Notes under the pieces: generated by a model
Seen by the model: only the letters and a program-made list of their open reading frames with translations
Databases searched by the model: none
Told to the model about the DNA's origin: nothing
Shown here: piece after piece, positions 50,334-58,785 of the stretch
Layout of the letters: the number at the start of each line of letters is the position of its first letter
Numbering within the stretch: position 1 is the stretch's first letter
Made by a program: the position numbers and the translations under genes
Source: an uncultured Oscillospiraceae bacterium
Lineage (GTDB): Bacteria > Bacillota > Clostridia > Oscillospirales > Oscillospiraceae
DNA: 64,000 nt
Assembly (NCBI GenBank): GCA_910588635.1
Contig: CAJUPW010000013.1
Location: 1-64,000 of the forward strand
Direction of reading: 5' to 3'

Positions 50334-50397
50334 TTGACAGGAGAGACCGCCTTCTGTATAATTCATGACAGTCTGTCACATTGCGACAACCTGTCAT
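50334..50397 (+). promoter_or_regulatory. Consensus promoter and operator of the efflux operon
   Basis: TTGACA (50334-50339) and TATAAT (50357-50362) are perfect and 17 bp apart. Directly downstream ATGACAG (50365-50371) and CTGTCAT (50391-50397) form a dyad with inner TGTCAC/GCGACA matches. This is a likely TetR operator covering the start site. Confidence 0.85.
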
Positions 50398-50412
50398 AAG
50401 AGGAGGGAGCCT

Positions 50413-51090
50413 GTGCCCACCGCAACATTTTTTCGTTTGCCGGAGGAGAAGCGGGAGAGGCTGATCGACGCCTGCTGGGATGAGCTGACCCGGGTCCGGT
50501 TTACCGATGTGTCCATCAACCGGATCATTGCGGCGGCCCGCATTCCACGGGGCAGCTTCTACCAGTATTTTAACGACAAAGAGGACCTGATCCGCTATCT
50601 TCTGGAGGATATGCGGCAGTATTTCATCGCGCTGCTGCGAAATATCCTGGAGGAAACGGGAGGAGATCTGTTTGCCTTGCCTCTGGCGGCCTATGACCGC
50701 TTCATCAGCCGGCAGGGGCATACCGACCCCATGCTGGCCCTGTTTATTCGGCTGCTGGTGTTGAACAAGGGGCTGGACCTGCAAAGCTTTATCAGCCCTG
50801 ACCGGGGATTTTTGATTGGCGAGCCGCGGCGGTTCCTCCCTGATCCGCTGTGGGAGGCGGTGGACGCCTCCAAGCTACGGGAGAACAGCCGGGAATATGC
50901 CGATCAGGTCTTTCACATGACCTGTGCGGTGCTGGCTTTTGCCATTGTTGAGACGCTGCAGTGCTCCGGGAAATCGGATCAGCCCCAGTCCCCGGCCCAG
51001 ACCGCCCAGGTGCGGGAAATGACCAAAGTACGTACGGACCTGCTCCGCTACGGCGGAGCGGCGGAGGGATATAAGGAGGAAACCGTATGA
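50413..51090 (+). CDS. TetR family transcriptional regulator
   Basis: A 225-residue TetR regulator. The N-terminal HTH (VSINRIIAAARIPRGSFYQYF) is followed by a helical ligand-binding domain. The GTG at 50413 is supported by AGGAGGG 5 nt upstream; an ATG at 50365 lies inside the operator and before the likely transcript start. It overlaps the TolC-like gene by ATGA and is therefore the first gene of the efflux operon, which it very likely autoregulates in response to an efflux substrate. Confidence 0.92.
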   Translation: MPTATFFRLPEEKRERLIDACWDELTRVRFTDVSINRIIAAARIPRGSFYQYFNDKEDLIRYLLEDMRQYFIALLRNILEETGGDLFALPLAAYDRFISRQGHTDPMLALFIRLLVLNKGLDLQSFISPDRGFLIGEPRRFLPDPLWEAVDASKLRENSREYADQVFHMTCAVLAFAIVETLQCSGKSDQPQSPAQTAQVREMTKVRTDLLRYGGAAEGYKEETV

Positions 51091-52385
51091 AGAGACAAAC
51101 CCTGTCGCTTGCGCTGGCGGCGGCACTGGCCCTGTCGCTGCTGGGCGGCGCCGCTCTGGCCGCGGAGGCCCCGGAGACGGAGGCGCCCCAGCCCCCTGCG
51201 GAGGAGTACATACCAGACCCGGTGGGGTCCATCACCTTCGGCAATCTGTCCCGGCGGATGCACGAGAGCAATTTACAGGTGCGGTCCATCCAGGAGAACA
51301 TCGACATCCTGGAGGAGCTGGACTACGATGATCTGAAGGATGACCTGCGCGTTCAGCTCAACGAGATCGCCGGCGCTCAGTGGGGCCTGGTCGTGAGCTC
51401 CAGTGCGCTGAAGGATTTAAGCCAGCTGTATCCGGATCAGTTTGAATACAGCGATTACGAGTACCACAGCGCCTATGACCAGATGGACAAGGCCTATAAC
51501 GCCGTGCGGGAGCAGTATGACGCCATCAAGGAGGGCGACATGCAAAAGAACAACGCCGACACCGTCCGGCAGCTGAAAAATCTGCAGAACCAGATCGTCA
51601 TGGCCGGCGAGACCACCTATATTGCCCTGGCCGCCATGGAGCTGCAGCAGGACGGGCTGGAGCGGCAGCTGGCCGCTCTGGACCGGCAGATCACGGAGCT
51701 GGACCTGCGCTATGAGCTGGGCCACATCTCCTCTCTGACGCTGAAGCAGGCCAGGTCGGGGCGGGCCTCCCTGAACAGCGGCCTGGCCACCCTGGGGATG
51801 AATCTGGATGTCTACAAGGGCCAGCTGGAGCTGCTCATCGGGGCGGAAATTACCGGGAGCATCTCCCTGGGGGGCTTGCCCGCCGTCAGTCAGGAAGAGC
51901 TGGACGCCATGGACCTGGAGAAGGACCTGGAGACCGCCAAGGCCAACAGCTGGGCGCTGTACGAGGCCGCCGAGACCCACAAGGAGGCCAGGGAGAAGTA
52001 CAACGGCTACGGCGGCGACTACGGCCAGAGCTACGCGGCCGACGGTGACAGAGCCTACACCCAGGCCCGGCATACCTACTACTCCGCAAAATATAATTAT
52101 GACAATACGGTGCAGAACTTCGAGCTGGGCCTGCGCGGCCTGTATCTCAAGGTGAAGGACTGCAGGCAGATTCTCTCCGCCGCCCGGACCGCCCTGGCGG
52201 TAGAGCAGGACAATTACGCCGTGGCCCAGCTGAAGCAGAGCCAGGGAACGCTCTCCCAGAACGCCCTTTTGGAGGCCGGGGATAAGCTGAAGGAGGCCCG
52301 GGAGAAGGCGGCGGGAGCCGAAAACGACCTGTTCTCCGCCTACAACGCCTACCGCTGGGCCGTGGACTACGGCATCTTGAACTAA
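51087..52385 (+). CDS. TolC-family-like exported coiled-coil protein
   Basis: A 432-residue protein with a cleavable signal peptide (ALA-AEA near residue 26). Long helical segments with TolC-family character make up most of it (two related halves, for example AALDRQITELDLRYELGHIS). TolC forms the outer-membrane channel in diderms; this genome looks monoderm. It may bridge the thick wall or act as a periplasm-like adaptor. The gene order regulator, TolC-like, fusion protein, RND pump supports a role in one efflux complex. Confidence 0.82.
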   Translation: MKRQTLSLALAAALALSLLGGAALAAEAPETEAPQPPAEEYIPDPVGSITFGNLSRRMHESNLQVRSIQENIDILEELDYDDLKDDLRVQLNEIAGAQWGLVVSSSALKDLSQLYPDQFEYSDYEYHSAYDQMDKAYNAVREQYDAIKEGDMQKNNADTVRQLKNLQNQIVMAGETTYIALAAMELQQDGLERQLAALDRQITELDLRYELGHISSLTLKQARSGRASLNSGLATLGMNLDVYKGQLELLIGAEITGSISLGGLPAVSQEELDAMDLEKDLETAKANSWALYEAAETHKEAREKYNGYGGDYGQSYAADGDRAYTQARHTYYSAKYNYDNTVQNFELGLRGLYLKVKDCRQILSAARTALAVEQDNYAVAQLKQSQGTLSQNALLEAGDKLKEAREKAAGAENDLFSAYNAYRWAVDYGILN

Positions 52386-52399
52386 AAGGAGACCGCCCT

Positions 52400-53572
52400 A
52401 TGAAGCAGAAACGAATCATTTCAATTGTCCTGGCCGCAGCTCTCGCCCTGAGCCTTACCGCCTGCCGGCAGGAGGCGGACGCGGAGGGCGGCGACGGAGA
52501 CGCCGCCGCCGGCGTGGCCGTCCAGGTCCAGGAGGTAAAGCAGGACACCATTTCCACCGAGAACAAGGTGTCCGGCCGGGTGGCCGCCAACGGGCAGGAG
52601 TCGGTCTTTGTGGCAGCCCAGGCCCAGTGCACCGCCGTCTATGTGGAGGTGGGGGACTGGGTCGCTGCCGGGGATGTGCTGTGCGCCCTGGATATGGCCA
52701 GCACTCTGTCCTCCTACAGTGCGGCCAACATTACCTACAGCTCCGCCGTCCAGAGCTACAACGACCAGGCGGCTATTTTCGATAAGCAGATTGCTTTGGC
52801 GGAGAAAAACGTCAGCGATTTGAAGGCCCTGTTTGAGATCGGCGCCGCCTCCCAGATGGAGATCGACCAGGCGGAGCTGTCCCTCCAGAGCGCCCAGGCC
52901 CAGCGGGACGCCACCTTGGCCCAGCTGGAGGCGGGGATGCAGAGCTACAAGGCCAACGTGGAGCAGCTTTCCGCCGTGCTGGAGAACGTGGACAGCCAGG
53001 GCAATGTGATTGCCCCCATCTCAGGCACCATCCTCACCCTGAACGCGGTGGAGAGCAGCTACGTCACGGCGTCCATGCCGGTGGCCGTCATCGACGGGGC
53101 CGACCGGATGGAGATCGTCGTCTCCGTGTCCGAGGCCCTGGTGCCCAAGCTGGCCCGGGGGGACGAGGTGGATGTGTCCATCAGCGCGCTGAACGTCCAG
53201 CTGGTGGGCAGCATCAAGCAGCTGGAACGCAGCGCCAGCATGCAGACCAAACTGTACAACGTCACCATCTCCATCGACGAGGACGTGGACGGCCTGCTGT
53301 CCGGCATGTTTGCCGACGTGTCCTTCCGCACCGACACCTCCGCCAACGCCATCGTCATCCCCACCGAGGCCATCCTCACCGGCAACGGGGTGCAGCACGT
53401 CTTTGTGGTGGAGAATAACGCCGCCCGCTATGTGGAGATCACCGCCGGCCTGACGGGCAGCGGCGTCACCGAGGTCACCTCCGGACTGAATGCCGGCGAC
53501 ATGCTGGTCACCGTGGGGCAGGCCTATCTGTCCGACGGCGACGCCGTGCGGATCGTATCCGGGGAGGACTGA
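52400..53572 (+). CDS. RND efflux membrane-fusion (HlyD-like) lipoprotein
   Basis: A 390-residue adaptor. The lipobox LTAC sets Cys22 as the lipidated residue. A lipoyl half-motif (VYVEVGDWVAAGDVLCAL), a coiled-coil hairpin (about residues 115-195), the second lipoyl half (IAPISGTIL) and the beta-barrel follow. It links the RND pump to the exit protein. AAGGAG precedes the ATG. The gene sits 14 nt after the TolC-like gene and 5 nt before the pump gene. Confidence 0.92.
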   Translation: MKQKRIISIVLAAALALSLTACRQEADAEGGDGDAAAGVAVQVQEVKQDTISTENKVSGRVAANGQESVFVAAQAQCTAVYVEVGDWVAAGDVLCALDMASTLSSYSAANITYSSAVQSYNDQAAIFDKQIALAEKNVSDLKALFEIGAASQMEIDQAELSLQSAQAQRDATLAQLEAGMQSYKANVEQLSAVLENVDSQGNVIAPISGTILTLNAVESSYVTASMPVAVIDGADRMEIVVSVSEALVPKLARGDEVDVSISALNVQLVGSIKQLERSASMQTKLYNVTISIDEDVDGLLSGMFADVSFRTDTSANAIVIPTEAILTGNGVQHVFVVENNAARYVEITAGLTGSGVTEVTSGLNAGDMLVTVGQAYLSDGDAVRIVSGED

Positions 53573-53577
53573 GGCCG

Positions 53578-56500
53578 GTGAGTAATATCGCGAAATTCTG
53601 TATCAAGCACAGAGTCACCACCCTGATGGCGGTCATCATGATCTCCATTTTCGGCGTGGTCTTTACCACCCGGCTGCAGCTGGCCCTCCTTCCGGATATG
53701 GAGGCCCCCGCCGCCATCGTCATGTGCTATTTCAACGGAGCCACCCCCTCCGACATGGAGGAGCTGGTCACCCGCCCCTTGGAGTCGGCCGTCATGTCGG
53801 TGTCTGGGGTGGACGGGGTACGCTCCACCTCCTCCGACGGGGTGAGCCAGGTGCAGATCACCTATGTGGAGGGCACCAACCTGGACATTGCCGCCACCAA
53901 GCTGCGGGAGCAGTTTGACCGGCTGTCCCTGCCCGACGGGGCCATGGACCCCATCATCATCAACATCAACATCGGCGATCTGATGCCCTCCGCCATGATC
54001 GCCCTCCGGGGGGAGGACCTGGCCGACCTCCAGGCCCTGGCCGAGGACACGGTGACCCCCGCCCTGGAGCGGATCAAGGGGGTGGCCCAGGTGACCGTCT
54101 CCGGCGGCGTCAAGCAGCAGATTTCCGTGGAGGTGGACCCCACCCGGGCCTCCGGCTTCGGGCTGTCCAACTCCTATATCGCCCAGATTCTCACGGCGGA
54201 GAACCTGCTCTTCCCTGGGGGCGACATGCACAACGGCTCCCAGACCCTCACCGTCACCACCGACGCAAAGCTCCAGACGGTGGAGGATGTGGCCAACGTG
54301 ATTATCCCCCTCCAGACCGGGGGGACCGTCCGGCTGTCCGAGGTGGCCAGCGTAAGGCTGGAGACCGGCGACCCCGAGGCGGTGGCCAAGACGGACGGCT
54401 CTGCCTGCGTGGTGCTCCAGGTATCCAAGCAGTCGGGGGCCAACGAGGTGTCCACCGCCGACGCGGTGGTGGAGGAGATGGCCAAGCTCCGGGCCAAGAA
54501 CGGCGCGGTGGAGTATACAGTGCTGTACACCGCCTCTGACTATATCAACATGGCGGTGAACGCCGCCATGAGCAATATCGAGATGGGGGTCGTCCTGGCC
54601 GCCGTGGTGGTCTTTCTCTTCCTGCGCCGCTGGGGCGCCACCGCCGCCATCGCCGTGTCCATGCCCGTGTGCATCCTCACGGTGTTCGTGCTGATGAATG
54701 TGTTCCACCTCACCCTGAACATGATGTCCCTGGGGGGCATCGCCATGGGCGTGGGCATGATCGTGGACAACTCCATTGTGGTGCTGGAGAACATCTACCG
54801 CTACTCCGCCGAGGGCCACAGCCGCATGGAATCCTGTGTGGACGGGACAAAGGAGGTCTTTACCTCCCTCACCGCGTCCACGCTCACCACCGTGGCCGTC
54901 TTTCTGCCCCTGGGACTCTCCGGCGGCATGGCCGGGATGCTCTTTGACGACTTCTGCCTGACCATCTCCTTCCTGATCCTGGCCTCCCTGGTCATCGCCG
55001 TCACTCTGGTGCCCCTGCTGTGCTACTTCCTGCTGGACGAGAAGAAGGTCCACGAGCACGCCCTGAAAAAGGCGGAGAAAAAGGCGAAGCGGCACGCCGA
55101 GGGCAAGCGGAGCCTGGGCGCCCGGCTGAATGAGGTCTATACCCGGCTGCTGGGCTACTTTGTCAGCCACCTGTGGGTGGGAATGCTGGCCTCCGCGGCC
55201 CTGGTGGCCATCTTCATCGCCGCCTGCATGTCCACCAAGATGGTGCTCATGCCCGCCATGGACCAGGGCATGGTGCAGATTTCCGTCAGCACCCCTGTGG
55301 GCTCCGAGGTGAAGGACACCACCGCCATCGCGGACCGCATCGTGGACCTGGCCATTGAAAACGTTCCTGAGCTGGAATCGATTTACCACATCACCCAGCC
55401 CGAGAGCTCCTCCGTCAACCTGGTGTTGTCCGACAAGGAGGACCGGGAGCGAAGCTGCGACGACGTGGCCCAGGCCATGCGGGAGCTGACCCGGGATATT
55501 GCCGGGTGCGAGATCGCCGTTGCCGCCTCCGACATGACCGCCCTGATGGGCAGCGGCTCGGACATCAGCGTGGATATCTCCGGAAACGACTACGAGACCC
55601 TAACCATGATCGCCCGGGACCTGGCCGGTCAGATCAGCCTGCTGCCCGACGCGGTGGACGTGACCACCTCCATCGCCAAGGAGGTCAAGCAGGTGAAAAT
55701 CACCATGAACCGGGAGGCCGCTTCCCAGTACGGCCTCACCGCCGCCGCCGTGGGCGCCGCGGTCCGGTCTGAGCTGTCCGGCTCCACCGCCACCACCGTT
55801 ACCATCAACAACAAGGAGCTGGACGTGGTGGTCAAGGGCGACGGCCGCTCCGCCGCCAGCCTGGACGCTTTGAAGTCCATGCCTGTCGCCTCCGCCTTCG
55901 GCGGAACGGTGCCCCTGTCCTCCGTGGCCGACGTGAACATTGAGCTGGCCCCCCAGAGCATCACCCGGGTCAACCAGTCCCGGCAGATTTCGGTTATCGG
56001 GGACACCATCAGCGGAGATACCACCGCCATTACCCGGGAAATCCGGAAGATTCTGAACAACTACACCCTCCCCGACGGCTATACCGCCGCCATTTCGGGC
56101 GCCTATGAGGACATGATGGACAGCTTCGGCGACCTGCTGCTGGCCCTTGTGGTGGCTCTGGGCCTGGTGTACTTCGTGCTGGCCTCCCAGTTCGAGTCCT
56201 TCCTCATGCCCGTCATCGTCATGATGATCCTGCCTGTGGCCTTTACCGGAGCCCTGTTCGCCCTACCCCTCACCGGGCGGGACCTGTCCATGATCTCCCT
56301 GGTGGCCCTCATAATGCTGGCCGGCACGGTGGTCAACGCCTCCATCATTCTGGTGGACTACATCCGCCAGCGCCGGGAGCAGGGGGAGAGCCGGGTGGAC
56401 GCCATCCTCCACGCCTGCCCCTTGCGTATCCGGCCCGTGCTGATGACCACCCTGACCACCATTCTGGCCCTGGTGCCCATGGCCCTGGGTCTGTCCGAGG

Positions 56501-56700
56501 GGGCCGCCGAGATGATGAGCGATATGAGCATCACCATGATCTCCGGCATGGTCATCTCCACCGTGATTACCTTGCTGTTTACCCCGGTGTACTACTCCGT
56601 CATCGACGATTTGAGCCATATCTTCTCCCGGAAGAAGAAAAAACAGCCTCCCACTCAGCCGCCTGCTGAGGAGGAATCCGCCCCCGCAGCAGTGGAATAA
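53578..56700 (+). CDS. RND efflux pump (AcrB/HAE1-like)
   Basis: A 1040-residue pump with 12 predicted spans and two large outer loops. It starts at GTG 53578. The conserved transmembrane-4 motif reads VDNSIVVLENI: the first proton-relay Asp is D397, but the second is Asn398 where AcrB has Asp. The rest of the hydrophobic-efflux signature (MMSLGGIAMGVG) is intact. In Firmicutes the best-known relative is SwrC of Bacillus, which exports surfactin. It probably expels amphipathic drugs, bile salts or a peptide. Confidence 0.94.
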   Translation: MSNIAKFCIKHRVTTLMAVIMISIFGVVFTTRLQLALLPDMEAPAAIVMCYFNGATPSDMEELVTRPLESAVMSVSGVDGVRSTSSDGVSQVQITYVEGTNLDIAATKLREQFDRLSLPDGAMDPIIININIGDLMPSAMIALRGEDLADLQALAEDTVTPALERIKGVAQVTVSGGVKQQISVEVDPTRASGFGLSNSYIAQILTAENLLFPGGDMHNGSQTLTVTTDAKLQTVEDVANVIIPLQTGGTVRLSEVASVRLETGDPEAVAKTDGSACVVLQVSKQSGANEVSTADAVVEEMAKLRAKNGAVEYTVLYTASDYINMAVNAAMSNIEMGVVLAAVVVFLFLRRWGATAAIAVSMPVCILTVFVLMNVFHLTLNMMSLGGIAMGVGMIVDNSIVVLENIYRYSAEGHSRMESCVDGTKEVFTSLTASTLTTVAVFLPLGLSGGMAGMLFDDFCLTISFLILASLVIAVTLVPLLCYFLLDEKKVHEHALKKAEKKAKRHAEGKRSLGARLNEVYTRLLGYFVSHLWVGMLASAALVAIFIAACMSTKMVLMPAMDQGMVQISVSTPVGSEVKDTTAIADRIVDLAIENVPELESIYHITQPESSSVNLVLSDKEDRERSCDDVAQAMRELTRDIAGCEIAVAASDMTALMGSGSDISVDISGNDYETLTMIARDLAGQISLLPDAVDVTTSIAKEVKQVKITMNREAASQYGLTAAAVGAAVRSELSGSTATTVTINNKELDVVVKGDGRSAASLDALKSMPVASAFGGTVPLSSVADVNIELAPQSITRVNQSRQISVIGDTISGDTTAITREIRKILNNYTLPDGYTAAISGAYEDMMDSFGDLLLALVVALGLVYFVLASQFESFLMPVIVMMILPVAFTGALFALPLTGRDLSMISLVALIMLAGTVVNASIILVDYIRQRREQGESRVDAILHACPLRIRPVLMTTLTTILALVPMALGLSEGAAEMMSDMSITMISGMVISTVITLLFTPVYYSVIDDLSHIFSRKKKKQPPTQPPAEEESAPAAVE

Positions 56701-56709
56701 GCGCAAAAA

Positions 56710-56730
56710 GGCCCCGCCGGCGGCGGGGCC
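56710..56730. terminator. Terminator between convergent RND and nadE genes
   Basis: GGCCCCGCC (56710-56718) pairs with GGCGGGGCC (56722-56730), loop GGC. It is flanked by AAAAA on the left, so it serves the nadE transcript well and the RND transcript weakly (TT only). Confidence 0.75.
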
Positions 56731-56741
56731 TTCCTCTGTCC

Positions 56742-58685
56742 TTATAGAGATTCCAATTCCTTCATCCACAGGGCGTTCACTGCGTCCGACGGCATCCGCC
56801 AGTCGCCCCGGGGGGAGAGGGCCAGGGAACCCACCTTGGGCCCGTCGGGGAGGCAGGAGCGCTTGAACTGCTGGGCGAAGAAGCGGCGGTAGAAGTTTTT
56901 CAGCCATTTGAGGATGGTCTCCCGGTCATAGTCCTCCCCCAGGGCGGCGGCCGCCAGACGGAACACCTTCCGGGGGGAGAAGCCCCAGCGCAGGGCGTAG
57001 TACAGGAAGAAGTCATGGAGCTCGTAGGGGCCCACCAGGTCCTCGGTCCTCTGGGCGATCTCCCCCTCCTTGGGGGGGAGCAGCTCAGGAGAGACGGGGG
57101 TGTCCAGAATGTCCCGGAGGACGGCGGCCAGCCGGGGGTCCTTCTCCTGGGCCTCGTCAGCGGCGTAGCCGGTGAGGTGGCGCACCAGGGTCTTGGGGAT
57201 GGAGCCGTTTACGCCGTACATGGACATGTGGTCGCCGTTGTAGGTGGCCCAGCCCAGGGCCAGCTCGCTGAGGTCGCCGGTTCCGATGACCAGCCCCCCC
57301 CGCTGATTGGCCAGGTCCATCAGTACCTGAGTGCGCTCCCGGGCCTGGCCGTTCTCGAAGGTGACCGACAAGTCCTCCATGGACTGACCGATGTCCCGGA
57401 AATGGACCCGCACCGCCTCGCCGATGTCCACCGTGCGGAAATGGGCGCCGACGCGCTCGGCCAGCACCTGGGCGTTGGATTTGGTGCGGGAGGTGGTGCC
57501 GAAGCAAGGCATGGTGACGGCCAGAATGTCTGACCGGGGCCGGTCCAGCAGGTCGAAGGCCCGGGCGGTGATGAGCAGGGCCAGGGTGGAGTCCAGCCCG
57601 CCGGACAGCCCCACCACGGCGCAGGAGGCCCGGGTGTGCTCCAGCCGCTTCTTCAGCCCCAGGGCGGCGATGGTGAAAATTTCCTCGCACCGCTCCCGCC
57701 GGTCCGTGCCGTCCTCGGGGACGAAGGGGTTTTTCCCGATGGGGCGGGTGAGGGCGGTGTCCACTGTTTTCAGGGCGAAGGAGGAGCGGCCGATGCCGAT
57801 GGCGTGAGCCTCCTCCATGGGGTCGCGTCTGGGCGGGGCAAAGGTGTTCATCCGCCGCCGCTCAAAAAGCAACTTGTCCACATCAATTTCGCTGACAGTC
57901 AGCCCAGTGACAAAGCGGTTTTCCGCCAGCAGAGCCCCATTTTCCGCCACCAGGTTGTGCCCGGCAAAGACCAGGTCGGTGGTGGACTCCCCCTCCCCGG
58001 CGTCAGCGTAGACGTAGCCGCACAGCAGACGGGCGGACTGACCCGTTACCAGTTGGCGGCGGTAGGCCGCCTTGCCCGCCGCCTCGTTGGAGGCGGAAAG
58101 ATTCAGGATCAGGGTAGCCCCCGCCCGGGCCAAGGCGACGGAGGGCGGCTCCGAAGCCCACAGGTCCTCGCAGATCTCCACCCCCACCACCAGATTGGGC
58201 ATGGTCTCGCACTCCCAAATCAAGTTATAGCCCAGGGGGACATTCTGTCCGCACAGCTTCACCATGGTGTCCAGTTCAGCCCCAGAGGTAAACCAGCGGG
58301 CCTCGTAGAACTCCCCGTAGTTGGGGATGTGGGTCTTGGGGACCAAAGCCAGCAGCTCTCCGCCGCACATCACCGCTGCGCAGTTGCAGAGCTTTCCGTC
58401 CCATCGGTTCCGCACCGGCAGGCCCAGGGCGGCGAGCATGTTCAGGTCTTTAGTTTCCTCTAAAATGCGGCTCAGAGCGTTCTCCGCCCCCTGGAGGAGG
58501 GTGTCCTGCAAAAACAGGTCGCCGCAGGTGTAGCCGGTGACGCACAGCTCGGGCAGGGCCAGCACCTTCACGCCCTGTTTCGCCGCCTCCCTCATCAGCC
58601 CGATGATCTGTTCCGCGTTGTATTCGCAGTCCGCCACCCTGATCCTCGGCGTCCCCGCCGCAACCTTGATAAAGCCGTCCCGCAT
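56742..58685 (-). CDS. nadE: Glutamine-hydrolysing NAD+ synthase
   Basis: A 647-residue two-domain enzyme. The N-terminal nitrilase-type glutaminase domain carries the triad Glu in ALPELC, Lys in VPKTH and Cys in VGVEICEDLW. The C-terminal synthase domain has the pyrophosphatase loop SGGLDSTLAL near residue 365. It makes NAD+ from deamido-NAD+, ATP and glutamine. The start at 58685 (MRDGFIKV) follows GGGGG 7 nt upstream and the promoter at 58714; longer in-frame starts lie before the promoter. Confidence 0.95.
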   Translation of the reverse strand: MRDGFIKVAAGTPRIRVADCEYNAEQIIGLMREAAKQGVKVLALPELCVTGYTCGDLFLQDTLLQGAENALSRILEETKDLNMLAALGLPVRNRWDGKLCNCAAVMCGGELLALVPKTHIPNYGEFYEARWFTSGAELDTMVKLCGQNVPLGYNLIWECETMPNLVVGVEICEDLWASEPPSVALARAGATLILNLSASNEAAGKAAYRRQLVTGQSARLLCGYVYADAGEGESTTDLVFAGHNLVAENGALLAENRFVTGLTVSEIDVDKLLFERRRMNTFAPPRRDPMEEAHAIGIGRSSFALKTVDTALTRPIGKNPFVPEDGTDRRERCEEIFTIAALGLKKRLEHTRASCAVVGLSGGLDSTLALLITARAFDLLDRPRSDILAVTMPCFGTTSRTKSNAQVLAERVGAHFRTVDIGEAVRVHFRDIGQSMEDLSVTFENGQARERTQVLMDLANQRGGLVIGTGDLSELALGWATYNGDHMSMYGVNGSIPKTLVRHLTGYAADEAQEKDPRLAAVLRDILDTPVSPELLPPKEGEIAQRTEDLVGPYELHDFFLYYALRWGFSPRKVFRLAAAALGEDYDRETILKWLKNFYRRFFAQQFKRSCLPDGPKVGSLALSPRGDWRMPSDAVNALWMKELESL

Positions 58686-58713
58686 AAGAGAGCCCCCTTT
58701 GTCCGTTTTTCCT

Positions 58714-58742
58714 ATCATATCCCAAATTTTTCGTGATTGCAA
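58714..58742 (-). promoter_or_regulatory. Promoter of nadE
   Basis: On the minus strand TTGCAA (58737-58742) and TATGAT (58714-58719) are separated by 17 bp. The same TTGCA(A/T)/TATGAT pair recurs at 44168 and 47759. Confidence 0.72.
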
Positions 58743-58751
58743 GAAAATGAT

Positions 58752-58782
58752 GCGGGCGGCCAGTTTTCCGCCGGCCGCCTGC
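58752..58782 (-). terminator. Terminator of the ygiQ gene
   Basis: GCGGGCGGCC (58752-58761) pairs with GGCCGCCTGC (58773-58782, one G-U pair), followed on the minus strand by a T-rich run. It begins 3 nt after the ygiQ stop and just before the nadE promoter. Confidence 0.78.
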
Positions 58783-58785
58783 GCC

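Noticed and set aside
51087..52385. Proof that the organism is Gram-negative
   Set aside because: TolC-like genes occur in some Clostridia, and PyrK, SdpI, HPr Ser46 and promoter style point to Firmicutes.
53524..55389. 621-codon minus-strand open frame rich in His and Gly
   Set aside because: It is antisense to the RND pump and has the composition expected of a G/C-rich shadow.
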